DNA of 64,000 nt from Nannochloris sp. 'desiccata' (Eukaryota > Chlorophyta > Trebouxiophyceae > Chlorellales > Chlorellaceae). Location of the stretch: NCBI GenBank assembly GCA_019044685.2, contig JAGTXX020000006.1:1-64000 (forward strand), written 5' to 3'. Every line of letters begins with the position of its first letter. Position 1 is the first letter of the stretch. The notes beneath the pieces were generated by a model. That model had not been told where the DNA came from. It worked only from the letters and a program-made list of their open reading frames with translations, and did no database searches. Below are positions 28,773-39,193 of this stretch, piece by piece. Both the position numbers and the translations under genes were made by a program.

Positions 28773-30185
28773 CTAGATTCTTAAGGACAATTCAGCTTGA
28801 GCAGCTTGCCACTTCAAAAAAGAATCATCTTTATTCAAGCTTTGTTTCTTTCGCTTCCATTTTTTCAAAAGTACTGGAGCCGTCTTAGCTTCTACAATCC
28901 GGTACGGGATGTTTGGATATTGATAGGCTGGAAATACTGCCCAGTATTGAGTTTTCCCTTGATACGTAGCAGTTTCCAACACAATCTCTTCATTTGGGGC
29001 GGCGGGCTGTTCTTCCTCTAGAAAAGCTAAAATATCTTCTATTGATCGTTCATTTTCCTCATTAGCTTCACTCTGCACTTCCTCAAAAGCTACATTATTA
29101 ATAACTTGAGAGAACCCAGGTGGAGGTGGAGAAAAAGAGGACTTCATAGTGTCCTTAACGTTACTAGAAGGACCTGAATCATCCAAGAGCGGCGATGGCG
29201 ATGCCGAAGAAATAGGTGTAGAAATCCGATTTAATGGAGCTGCTACTTTATTTCTTCTCCTGTTTTGAGCTACTTTATGTTCAATAACATGAAGTACAGC
29301 AGGTGATGGAACATCAGGCACTGGATCTGTGAGTATAGCTGCTCCAATTGGGACAACTTCTGTCTCAAGAACAGAATTGTTGGGAGCTGGAGGTTGCGGC
29401 ACCGTTGTCGGTACAGCTGAGACAATTGGATGGGAAGTTTGATTGATATCCAGTGGATCTAAATCTTGAGTATTCCTCTCCCTCCATCTACTTCTAACCT
29501 CTGCAGGCGCTCTTACTCTGTCCACAGTAATACCAGCAGGCAAGTTTTGCTTTCCCGTCATTATCGCTTGGGCGGAGTCCCGGTCCAGCCACAACCACGT
29601 CCTAGATCTACTACCTTCCCTCTCACACGTATATTTTACTTGTATTATATTGTCAAGGTGCAGTGGTAGACCTAATTCGCTGTCACAGAGCTGAGCAAAA
29701 GCTCTAGCTGCTGCGGGGCCGTTACGATAACCACGAGCGGGGAATGGCAAACCCAACACTACAATTTCAACTAGCTCTGATGAAGGAACTGACGATGTCT
29801 GCCAGTTATGGCATCCAAAATCGTATTTATGAGGCGCGTAGCGCGTTGAAAATGCACTGTTTTCGCGGACTTGAAAATTCAAATTTTTAGTTCGATCTGT
29901 TGACAGATCATGGTTAAACCTCCAAATTCGACCCTTCTCGTCCTGTGGATATATTTCTACAGTCGTTACCACTCTATATGGGAGCGGGGCAGACCGTTTT
30001 TCGATATTTTTAATTTTGTTGACACATGATCTTATGATCGGCTGTCTGGCAACCAATGCCCAGACTATTAGCAAGGTGATTAGCAGTATTACAATAATTA
30101 GCAACATATTAGCTTCTTGGTTATTTTTGCAATGAACGGTCTTTCCGTAGAGCGACAACAGTTTCAGGAACTTCATCGTCGACAA
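28773..30185 (-). CDS. Unidentified 470-aa protein with one membrane segment; possible LINE ORF1-like protein
   Basis: I do not recognise the family. Visible: a strongly hydrophobic segment at residues 27-46 (LLIIVILLITLLIVWALVA). A mixed region follows whose order VEIVVLGLPF, an alanine-rich helix, IIQVKY, RTWLWL, a helix and GITVDRVRA (about 135-235) resembles an RRM-like beta-alpha-beta-beta-alpha-beta fold. Then come a proline/serine-rich low-complexity stretch (240-370), an acidic stretch (ERSIEDILAFLEEEQ), and a basic C-terminus. RRM-type ORF1 proteins occur in some LINEs, and LINE debris lies on both sides, so a retroelement origin is plausible. The start is uncertain; M27 would place the hydrophobic segment at the very N-terminus. 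Confidence 0.5.
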   Translation of the reverse strand: MSTMKFLKLLSLYGKTVHCKNNQEANMLLIIVILLITLLIVWALVARQPIIRSCVNKIKNIEKRSAPLPYRVVTTVEIYPQDEKGRIWRFNHDLSTDRTKNLNFQVRENSAFSTRYAPHKYDFGCHNWQTSSVPSSELVEIVVLGLPFPARGYRNGPAAARAFAQLCDSELGLPLHLDNIIQVKYTCEREGSRSRTWLWLDRDSAQAIMTGKQNLPAGITVDRVRAPAEVRSRWRERNTQDLDPLDINQTSHPIVSAVPTTVPQPPAPNNSVLETEVVPIGAAILTDPVPDVPSPAVLHVIEHKVAQNRRRNKVAAPLNRISTPISSASPSPLLDDSGPSSNVKDTMKSSFSPPPPGFSQVINNVAFEEVQSEANEENERSIEDILAFLEEEQPAAPNEEIVLETATYQGKTQYWAVFPAYQYPNIPYRIVEAKTAPVLLKKWKRKKQSLNKDDSFLKWQAAQAELSLRI

Positions 30186-30562
30186 TATCTACGCTCATAA
30201 CCTGGGAAGCAATATCAGCTCCTCTATTCCTCTGAACCCGCCAAAATAGCCACCAGCGAGAAAATGCTCGGCCACAGCGGCACACACAATCAGCTAAATG
30301 GCATTTTTGGAATACTGTAGCTTCCTTCTCCGCTATTTTCTCGCCCACATATATCACTCGTATACGTGCTATCCCAAACGACCATCTGAACCTCGGTGAG
30401 TTCAATGCTGGAGCCTGCGATCAATTAATTAGAAGAACTAAATTATCACTTCAATAAAGATATCACTCTGAAATCCCGCCGATTCGAATATAAAATACAT
30501 ACCTAACAATGCAGAGATTGCATCTGCGTAATCTATAGCGCTGTGCTGAAGAAGGTATCAGA
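30186..30562. other. No supported gene
   Basis: Short overlapping minus-strand frames exist (for example 30121-30405), but none shows recognisable domains. It may be the upstream part of the 28773-30185 gene, or retroelement debris. Confidence 0.4.
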
Positions 30563-30828
30563 GCTCTATCTAAGAAATCATTTAAGTTATTATAAGTAAA
30601 ATTTAAACAAGAAAAATCTGCCCTAATATCATCATAACTAGGGCACTGAAAAATCATATGTTCGACCGTTATTTTTTTTTTCAGTTTTTTTTTGTCTTTA
30701 TGAAGCCTTGGAGCTCGTATACCTCCTCGTAGACTTTGAGAGCATGCTTTACGGAACCCTGAGTGATGACGCTGATATTTTGTTGCCAGCGATCACTTAA
30801 ATGTAAAGTTTCAGTCTAAGTTTCTCGG
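30563..30828 (+). mobile_element. LINE3: 3'-end LINE fragment with inverted 5' segment
   Basis: 30671-30828 on the plus strand matches the LINE2 3' tail (ATGAAGCC, CTCGTATACCTCC, TGAGTGATGACGC, TGTAA at 30802-30806, degenerate GTTTCA tail). The preceding 30563-30670 matches the end of the LINE2 ORF (about 24160-24262, PSYDDIRADFSCL) but on the minus strand. An inverted 5' segment joined to a direct 3' segment is the product expected of twin priming. Confidence 0.8.
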
Positions 30829-31661
30829 ATTCTGCCAGCACGACCGCTAACGAAAGGAGACACATGTGATTCTCCAGTAACAGCCAAAGCAATTCTACCG
30901 CTGGAAAGAAAACGCGCATTGCCACAAAAAAAATTTCTCGACAACAATGCCAGCAGGGTTCCAGCGATAAAACAAATCAAGTCTATCTCCCCCAAACAAC
31001 CACCACACTCGTCCCGATGGTTACAGTCTACTAGTCACTACAGTCGCCATCATCATACAAGCTCCATTTATTTCCATTCCAGCGCCACAATCACTCGTAT
31101 TTGTACGGAGAATACATATCAACATACTTTCTACATATACAGATAAAGAATGCCAAAGCGCACTCTTGAAGTCCACCTCAAGTGAATGCAAGCACCGCCC
31201 CAAAAAATTGACTCTAAGCATCGAGACCGTCGGACGACTCTAACGTCTAGGGATATCAATTGACAATTGCCACATACACCTTCCACCACGTGAATAGGCC
31301 CATTACATCAAACACATGCTCAAGCACAGCTGCCAGGTCGCCAAGAACACATTAATTTCAACCTGCGGCCAACGACCAAAGCAACACTGCAGCTCCTGAC
31401 AGGTCTAGCAAGCTGTTCTCTAGGCATTGCTCATTGCTATAAATTATATAACTGCGTTCTCAGTTGCAATTTCCAGCTTTGATGGCAGCATAATGAAACA
31501 TAACAGGTGACAACAACAAGCTAGTTCAAGTTGCGTCAAGAGCTTCAAACAATGACTTGTTTTTATTATTCATATTACAATGCATTCAGTACAGATAAGC
31601 GCAACACTTGTTTAGTTTCAGTGGTAGCAATTCTTTTAAATTATAGATCGCTTAGCAGAAA
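30829..31661. other. Spacer between retroelements and first host gene
   Basis: No convincing gene, RNA gene or repeat recognised. Frames of 66-75 codons on either strand look random. The last 200 bp probably include the promoter and 5' UTR of the FG-GAP gene. Confidence 0.5.
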
Positions 31662-34027
31662 ATGCTGAAACGAGACTTTGGAATTCTATTCCTGGCCGCC
31701 TGTGCCGTCTTCTTATCAATTCAAAATGAAGGCCCATTCACATTTGAAAAAGCATGGTGCGACATTTAAGCTTACTTCCACAGGTCTAATAAATAATCTG
31801 ATCAGCCACGCTTGGAAGACATATTGAAGCATGTTTCACTCCCTCTGCAGGTATCACCACTTCTCAAGTAGCGAAGTAAAGATTGCAGATAGTTCTACAT
31901 ACGCTGATCTTCCCCCTCCAGTCTCTGTAAGTTTGATTCTTACCTCAGGTTCTGCATTTTATCATTCCGCCAATATGATCACTCACTCTTGCCTCTTTAT
32001 ATCCATACTTCCCTAACAATCCAATAATATGTATTAACTTACAGGCTGATTTAAATGGAGATGGAAAGCCAGAGATTTTGACTGCTACTCCAGGTGGAAT
32101 TTTGCTGGTGCTGGCTCCCCGCAGGCATGGTGACGGGTTTGCGCCTGCTCTCGTGCTCTCCGAATTGAACTTGGGAACACTTTTAGATTTTCCCGAAGAA
32201 TCTGTGAGTATAAAAGCTCTAATTTCTGGGTATATTGCCCCTCGTCCGAGCGATCTGGTACACTCATTACGCAAGCAGGTTGTCGTGGTGGTCACTGCTG
32301 CTGGCCACGTCTTGGTACTAGACCACAATTTAAAATTAATGTGGAAACAATCTCTGCAAGATCATATGCCAGATGATGGGGAGCTCAAAGAAGTGGCTAT
32401 TATAATCACTGAACATGCTGCTACGAAGAATGACCGAGGCCTCATTGTCATTGGTGCCAGAGCTGAGCCAAACACTCTGGCTGATGATATAGAAGAGGAT
32501 GATTTATTTGATGAAGAGATTTTAGCTGAGAAATTAAAGCGGTTGCATGAGCATGGTCGCTCTAGGTCTGATGAACTTGATGAAGTTGGAGGTGACGGTG
32601 GTGCTAGTGGGCGACATTTCTCATATTTTGCTTATAGTGGCGATGCTGGAGTACTGCGTTGGAAACACGAAGCTTTAGATTTCCATAGAGATTTAGCTGG
32701 ATTACAAGAATCTACTGTCACCACCCAGCACTCTTTGCATGCTGCTGCTCAGCTCCAAGAAGGTGTCCATTATGGAGAGGCGTCTTGCAGAGATTTTAGA
32801 GAAGCAGTGCTAGCATCTTTACCTCATAGTTGGCACACTGAGAGAGATACCGGACTACATTTAGCACATTTCCATCGTCACCGTGCTCATCGTGGTGCTC
32901 AAAGAGAACAAATATCTACTCTCGGCATCCAGCGACAACAAGTAAACAAGCAGCCGAATTTGAATAGTTTAAACGGCCCTCCTGTTCCTGCTGGCACTTT
33001 TAAAAATCAGCAACGGCCTTCTCACTATGCTCCACCTAATGTAATTGTAGCTCATATGGAAGAAGGTATTGAAGCTGTTCATTTATTCAGTGGCCGTACT
33101 GTTTGTCGTCTTTTTCTAGACCCCTATGCTCTTCATGTTGATTTAAATGGTGATGGAATACCTGATCATGTGCACGCAGTAGGTGGAGATGCTATGTATT
33201 TAGCTGAAGAAGCTGCTTTAGAAGATGCAGATCTCATGCATGCTCATCATCGCCTCAGATTTTGTGCAGCTGTGGTCACTTCTGGAATTCCACCAAAACA
33301 GCCACTTTTTAATGGCACTATTTGTAGACCTGTACGTTTTGGATTGGAGAGAGCACGTAAATTAGGATATATAGAAGTGACACCTCCTATTTCATTACCA
33401 GTTCCTGGTAGAGGAGGGCATTATAGACAGCAAATACTGCGTCAAAAGAGCATCGCAGTGTTTCTAACTAGCAGAGGTGATTTGACAGCTTATTCAAGCA
33501 ACGGTGATTTATTATGGCAGGAAGTCACTTCAGCTTATTGGAAAACTGATGCATTTATATCAGCTTCAGATGTTACTGCTGATGGAGATGATGCTACTAG
33601 TAATTCTGATGCAGCAGACCAGGAAAATGAAGAAGAAGAAGAACACTATTTAGAAGCACAGCCAACTCTCAAGGCAATGGCACTGCGTCGCCATGCTGTT
33701 CCTAGCGTTATTCTAGCAGCAGGAGATGATATGGCGAGTATAATATCTGAACATGGAAATGAGATGGCCTCATTCGACCTTCCAGAGAGACCTACCCAGC
33801 CTCTGACTGCTGTAGATTTTAATATAGATAGCTACACAGACATCGTGATGATTGGTCGTGATGGTCTTTATGGGTGGGCACAGGTACGAAGACCAGGAGC
33901 AGTACCATTCTCAGCATTGGTTGGAGTATTGATTGTGATTATGCTCACTGTATTTGTCATGCAGCAAGGATTTATGCAGCCAGAAGGAAGGAAAGCTAAA
34001 GGACGCAGCACTGATCGTGTCGACTGA
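31662..34027 (+). CDS. FG-GAP repeat membrane protein (plant FG-GAP/integrin-alpha-like), 717 aa, 3 exons
   Basis: Exons 31662-31756, 31851-31926 and 32045-34027; frames join cleanly and introns are GT-AG. The N-terminus (MLKRDFGILFLAACAVFLSI) is a signal or signal-anchor. Two calcium-type FG-GAP motifs are evident, ADLNGDGKPEIL (residues 58-69) and VDLNGDGIPDHV (about 422), plus a degenerate one near the end (VDFNIDSYTDIVMIG). A membrane segment near residues 675-697 is followed by a short basic tail. Length and layout match the conserved plant single-pass FG-GAP proteins, whose molecular role is poorly known; the beta-propeller would face the lumen or outside. An acidic stretch (QENEEEEEHY) lies in the middle. 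TGTAA at 34091 is 64 nt past the stop. Confidence 0.85.
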
Positions 34028-34332
34028 TGTTTTTTTCAATTTGAAGTTCTATATTATCAAAAACCTTAGTGGTGTTTTCTTACATCCTTTTGTAAAACTG
34101 GCTCTTAAAATTTCAAAAATAAATGCACGTTCTTTTTTCTTTTGAACCAGTATTGTTTCAGAAAGATTTTGTTTTGTTTTCTCGCTCTTTATAGTACACA
34201 AAGCGGTGAGCAACGCCCCATGTAATTGTAGTAGACAATCACCGACCGACCAAATATAGTAATAGACGACCTCAAAGAAGACGTTGATCAAATGAAAAAA
34301 GATAAAAAGGAATGGTAATTTTATCTCAATTC
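34028..34332. other. Convergent 3' region (FG-GAP / thioredoxin)
   Basis: 305 bp between two stop codons. It contains the plus-strand TGTAA (34091-34095) for the FG-GAP gene. No coding signal seen. Confidence 0.6.
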
Positions 34333-35066
34333 TTATTCAAGGTACTTCTCAATAGTTTGTACCAAAGTAGACTTGGGCACAGCGCCAATGACGGCATCCA
34401 TCTTTTGTCCATTCTTGAAAATCATGACGGTAGGGATACTACGAATACCATATTCGGTAGCAACAGTAGGACTTTCATCAGTGTTTAACTTGACCTGCAG
34501 ATTAACAAAAAAATCTAGTAAATTACATATCATTAAAAAATATCCTCCGCCCAGCAAGATCATAAATGAGATCATAAAAACTTCAACCCGAATTCCTGGC
34601 ATAATACTCACCGCTCGCAACTTCGAGCCATATTCAGCTGCCAACTCATCGATAATAGGAGCAATCATCCGGCAAGGGCCGCACCAGGGTGCCCAGAAAT
34701 CCACAAGCACAGGCACGGGAGATTTGAGAACAAGCTCCTCCCAGGTATTGTCGTTCACAGCACCTGCATCGAATTGGCATTTACACAGCCAAAAGGCAAA
34801 CAAGGTGAATCAAATGATCAAGGAAAGTCCTTGCAGACGGAATAAAACTTCTAAAGTAAAATTTAGTCAGAGAGTAGAGTTGCCAACGCACCAGCAGAGG
34901 TTCCAGCAGCAGCCTCAGCACGCACACGAACAGTCTGAACAATGCTAGCACGCTTTAATCCAGGGCCAAAAGCAGGGCGAGCAATAGCGCGGACAGACGC
35001 CCGGGAAGGCCTGATGGCAGAGGCCCGTGCAGGGATGACAGCGCCAGTAAGTGCTATAGCCACCAT
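34333..35066 (-). CDS. TRXM: Thioredoxin m-type, plastid, 162 aa, 3 exons
   Basis: Minus-strand exons 34892-35066, 34612-34763 and 34333-34494 (GT-AG; total 489 nt in frame). Residues 1 to about 50 form an Ala/Arg/Ser-rich plastid transit peptide. The mature domain has the redox site WCGPC (85-89) in [14 protein letters not shown], the cis-proline region SIPTVMIF, and the glycine of the C-terminal strand ([10 protein letters not shown]). It is a disulfide reductase, reduced by ferredoxin-thioredoxin reductase, that activates stromal enzymes in light; the m assignment rests on overall sequence feel and the transit peptide. It shares a 328-bp divergent promoter region with the PDH gene. Confidence 0.9.
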
Positions 35067-35394
35067 TATGCAGATAAAAAGCTGAGGTCTAATGTGAGTG
35101 TAAAGATTGATATGGTTTGACGGCTGTGGGTAATGTCGGAAGTGAGATAAAGAGCTCCTACACGACCAATCTGTGATGGCCTTCGCAGCATAGCACGAGG
35201 AACCCCGATTGGAAGCTCTGCAAAGGCCTATAAGCAATGTTGGTGGATGAAGGGCACATCAATTCAATAATTTAACGCAGCAAAGGTCGCACAAGGGGCA
35301 GTTGCATATTGATCTTGTGGGGATTAGGGTTCAAATCGTTCCGTTCAAGTTTGAAACCTTTTTTAAAAGAAAATAATATTTAAACATCTTTAAA
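35067..35394. other. Divergent promoter region, thioredoxin m / PDH E1-alpha
   Basis: 328 bp between two start codons. It must carry both promoters and 5' UTRs. GGTTCAAATC at about 35330 resembles a tRNA B box, but no tRNA fold surrounds it. Confidence 0.55.
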
Positions 35395-36719
35395 ATGATG
35401 CAAATATTAGGACAAGTATCCAAATCTGGCATTAAAAGTTCAGCTGCCGCCAAGCAGCTGACCTCTGGATGGGGATTTGCGTCAACTCGTTTGATGGGCT
35501 CCACAGAGGGCAAGGTCGAGGGAGATACGCTCACAGTGGAGGTATCTATCGAAACTATATCTTGAAAGCTCCCTGTATTTGTTGCTTTATCTGGGTGTCG
35601 ACTTTCAGTTTAATTTTTTCGAAAAGCGGCGTCTCAATCTTGTTTTCCTTCTCTTTACAGGTTAATCCCTTCAAGACCCATCGATGTGAAGGTCCTTCAA
35701 ATGTAGTTACAAGCAATAAGACTGAGCTCTTGGATTTCTTCCATAAAATGTACCGTATGCGACGCATGGAAATCACTGCGGACATGTTATACAAGGCCAA
35801 GGCAATTCGTGGTTTTTGCCACCTCTATGATGGCCAAGAAGCAGTAGCAGTGGGCATGGAATCTGTACTGACACAGAATGATTCGGTTATCACGTCCTAC
35901 CGTGATCACGCCATTCATTTAGGTCGTGGTGGCACTGTGCTTGAGGTGATTGCCGAGCTTATGGGGAAGAAGAGCGGTGCTTCTCTCGGCAAGGGTGGCT
36001 CTATGCACATGTATAAGAAAACCCATAATTTCTATGGAGGTCAGGGTATTGTTGGTGCTCAGGTACCTCTTGGTGCTGGTCTCGCTTTTGCTCATCAGTA
36101 TCTTGAGGACGGCAGTGTCGGTGTCGCCATGTATGGTGATGGTGCTGCCAACCAAGGTCAGATTTTCGAATCTTTCAACATGGCAGCTTTATGGGATCTT
36201 CCATGCATCTTTGTTTGCGAAAATAACCATTACGGTATGGGTACAGCAGAATGGCGTTCAGCTAAATCTCCTGCGTACTATACTCGAGGTGATTACATGC
36301 CTGGCCTTAAAGTAGATGGTATGGATGTCTTGGCAGTGAAACAAGCATTCCAGTTTGCTAAAGATCATGCTTTAGCCTCTGGGCCTGTTATTCTTGAAAT
36401 GGACACATATCGTTATCACGGTCATTCCATGTCTGATCCTGGCTCCACCTATCGCACCCGCGATGAGATTACTAATATGCGTCAGCAGCGTGATCCTGTT
36501 GAACATGTACGTCGTTTGTTGCTGGATAACAACTTGGCTGAGGTATCAGATCTTAAAGCTATTGAAAAGAGTGTGAAGCAGGAGATTGATTCAGCTGTAG
36601 AGCAGGCCAAGGCTGACGGTGTTCTTCCTATAGATGCAATGTTTGAGCATGTGTATGCTGATAGCTTGAAAATGATGGTTCGAGGAGTAGATTCAGAGAC
36701 CTTTGTGCAGTTGCCATAG
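35395..36719 (+). CDS. PDHA: Pyruvate dehydrogenase E1 component subunit alpha, mitochondrial, 401 aa, 2 exons
   Basis: Exons 35395-35541 and 35661-36719, phase 0. The N-terminal 40 residues or so look like a mitochondrial presequence. The thiamine diphosphate motif GDG...NN is complete: GDGAANQG at 208-215 and CENN at 235-238. The phosphorylation loop is conserved ([20 protein letters not shown], about residue 297 on), implying regulation by PDH kinase. With the beta subunit it decarboxylates pyruvate and passes the acetyl group to E2 lipoyl. A second ATG at codon 2 may also serve as start. TGTAA lies at 36737 and 36760. Retention of the 119-bp intron would create a different N-terminal reading, which I reject. 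Confidence 0.95.
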
Positions 36720-36865
36720 ATTGATGGAACTTCATATGTAAATTTGTTGGTCTACTTTTTGTAATTTTGTACAAGAATCAACGACAAAAATATGACAGTA
36801 CTCAAAAGTTATATTTTCAGTTTCAAAAAGTAAAACAAAAAACAATTCGTACTCGTAGATTTAAT

Positions 36866-38771
36866 TTACGATCTCGCACGCAAAGGCAAGCTCTTCGTCT
36901 TTTTAGCAGAAGCAGCATCCGGGGCAGTGGCAGCCAAAGGGGCGGCATCACCATTGGCCTTGCCATTAATAGCTGCACCGCCATTGGCCTGAATTACCCT
37001 CTTCTCTGCAGCATTAATAGCTACAATTTCTGCCAGGTTATTCATAGCTTCAGATTCTCGACCTTTTAAATGCACCCATGCATTATGCCTTCTCTTGATA
37101 GGTTTCAACGCCTTCCACACAGCACTATTACACTTGAAACCCGACCCAAATCCAATTTGCCAGACTAATTCACCTTTTTTAACACCCTGAGCACTTTCTA
37201 CATATCCAAAACTATACCATACTGTAGAACTAGAGGTATTTCCATACCAGTACAAGGTATTAGCTGAAGGCTCCATTTGACGTTGAGTAAGACCTAGTTG
37301 CTTACTTAAGCCTTCAACGACACCACGACCACCAACATGAAGGCAGAAATGATCAAACGCTTTAGTAAAATCAGGTACATAGACAGCAACATGCATTTTT
37401 AATACCTTCCTAGCCACCCAATTAGCAGCAAATGATAATTTCTCGCCCCACGGCAGTACTAGAGGACCAAGACGAGTTAAATTTACTTCCATTGCTTTGG
37501 CAGCTACTTTAACTAAATCACGGTTGAGTTCTACTCCAATAGTACCATTATCATCTGCATGTTGATATACACATCGGTATGCTTCATCATTAGCTCCCAA
37601 GTGCACCCTCACAAGATTTTGTAACTTGTACAGAGCACGCCCACCTTCACTGCGTTTATTGGAGAGAAGAGCTGCAGCAGACCCCATTCTGAAGATAGTA
37701 TTAGGAATAAGCATAGATCGTTCATTTCCTTGATACCAATTTTGTGTAATATTTTCAGTAGAGACCACCAAGGCATACCCACGGCGTCCTAAAGATTGGA
37801 GTAATTTCCGAGCAAGACCAACAGAAATAATTCCAGCAGAGCATCCCATGCCACCGAGATTGTATGATTCAATATCTGTCTTCATTTTGAATTTATTGAT
37901 AATCATAGCTGATAAAGAAGGCGTAGGGTTGAATAAAGAACAGTTGACCACAAGGACGTCAATCTGACGAGGGTGCAACCCTGTACGTTCAAGCAAATTT
38001 GCCACAGCATTAAACATAACAAGCTCAGCTTCTTCACGAGCTAAAGCCATGTTTGCAACAGGCGGGGATTTGTGCAGACCAGCAGGGAAGAAAGTCTCTT
38101 CAGAAAGAGCACTTTTAGCTAAAATTCTATTTTGGAAATCCATCGCCTCTTCGTTAAAAACATTAGCCTCTCTTGAACCCTTATCAAACAATGCATAATT
38201 AACTTTAAGACGGTCAGGTGGACGGTAGCACTCAAAGTCTACAAGGAAAATAGTCTCATGGCGCCAACGCCACACTAGCAGGGCCGCAATGACGACTGCA
38301 CCAGCAGCAATGGCAAGGCTCATGACCTCAAACGTCAAACTCTGTGTGGCAAATTGTCGCCACAGTTCCCCAAGCTGGCCGGAAAGGAGCATTGAATGCG
38401 CGGATTTCTGTAGAAATCAAGAAACATAGTGAGGCCATAGGCATTGTGAGTTAATATAAGAGTTATATAAAGGAATTCTGGAGTGGGAGAGAAGGAGAAA
38501 AGCAGGCACCGCCAAAGTATTGATGATTTTGGGAGGGAGGCAACTTACGGCACCAAGAGCGCATCCTGCGATCACAGCAGCGGTTGTAAAGTGATATATT
38601 GCAGCCAAAAACCCGTCAATGGCGGTCGATACCCATCTTGGTGGGAAAACTGCAGTCCGAAGGAATACATTTTCAAATGGTTGTTTAGTAATCAGCACTA
38701 TACTTAATAATTGGTGTAAATCGATGCTTGTTGATACTGTACACGTATTTACCTTTGTCTTTGGGTGCCAT
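36866..38771 (-). CDS. KCS: 3-ketoacyl-CoA synthase (KCS/FAE1 type), 553 aa, 3 exons
   Basis: Minus-strand exons 38753-38771 (a 19-nt first exon, MAPKDK), 38549-38649 and 36866-38407; all junctions GT-AG and in frame. Exon 2 supplies the first membrane helix (FLAAIYHFTTAAVIAGCALGA) and exon 3 the second (VMSLAIAAGAVVIAALLVW, about 68-86), as in plant KCSs anchored in the ER. The catalytic triad is present: Cys229 in GGMGCSAG, His397 in CLHVGGRG, Asn430 in YWYGNTSSST. It condenses malonyl-CoA with long acyl-CoA, the first step of very-long-chain fatty acid elongation. The C-terminus carries an extra Ala-rich low-complexity tail of about 60 residues. The tiny first exon is inferred. Confidence 0.92.
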
Positions 38772-39193
38772 GATAGCAGGTACGCGCTCCCAAAAGCCTC
38801 AAGACTACTTTCAAAGAGGAGTTGATACAGCTCCGAATAAATCACAAATTTGCTGACCAATCCTAGGCCTCTGGTTCCACGAGCACTGGCAACTTGGCAA
38901 CTACAGGTTTTCAAAATATTGCAGGACCACGGCTGGATCCAGAATGTCTGTTACTAGGAGGTCAGCTCTGTTTTGTTCTGTTCTTCCATTCATGATCCGA
39001 TCGTCATGTGGGTTCTGTCGCTTTTTTGCGGGATAACAAATCTGCATGGCCTATTAAGTAGCTGCAGTTTTTTCTGCTACTTCAATTCCTAAATTTCTGT
39101 GATTTTCTGCGCTGCTGCAAATGCGTTCTCTTAAAATATAAAACATATGTGATCAATTATTCTTTGCATTTGGTTTAAAAGTATCGCGCAGCT
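38772..39193. other. Divergent promoter region, KCS / RED
   Basis: 422 bp between start codons. No further gene or repeat recognised. Confidence 0.5.

Noticed and set aside
34863..35237. Separate small Ala-rich protein
   Set aside because: Its 3' half joins by GT-AG to the thioredoxin exons and is the transit peptide exon; the upstream residues are 5' UTR.
35325..35345. GGTTCAAATC resembling a tRNA B box
   Set aside because: No A box, acceptor stem or anticodon arm at proper distance; it lies in a divergent promoter region.
35469..35660. Alternative N-terminus of PDH E1-alpha reading through the intron
   Set aside because: It loses the mitochondrial presequence, and a clean GT-AG intron restores the frame from ATG 35395.
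36866..37069. Plus-strand frame over the KCS C-terminus
   Set aside because: Antisense shadow of a low-complexity coding tail.
38417..38914. Separate 165-aa membrane protein upstream of KCS
   Set aside because: The segment 38549-38649 is KCS exon 2 and 38753-38771 its first exon; the rest is intron and UTR read through.
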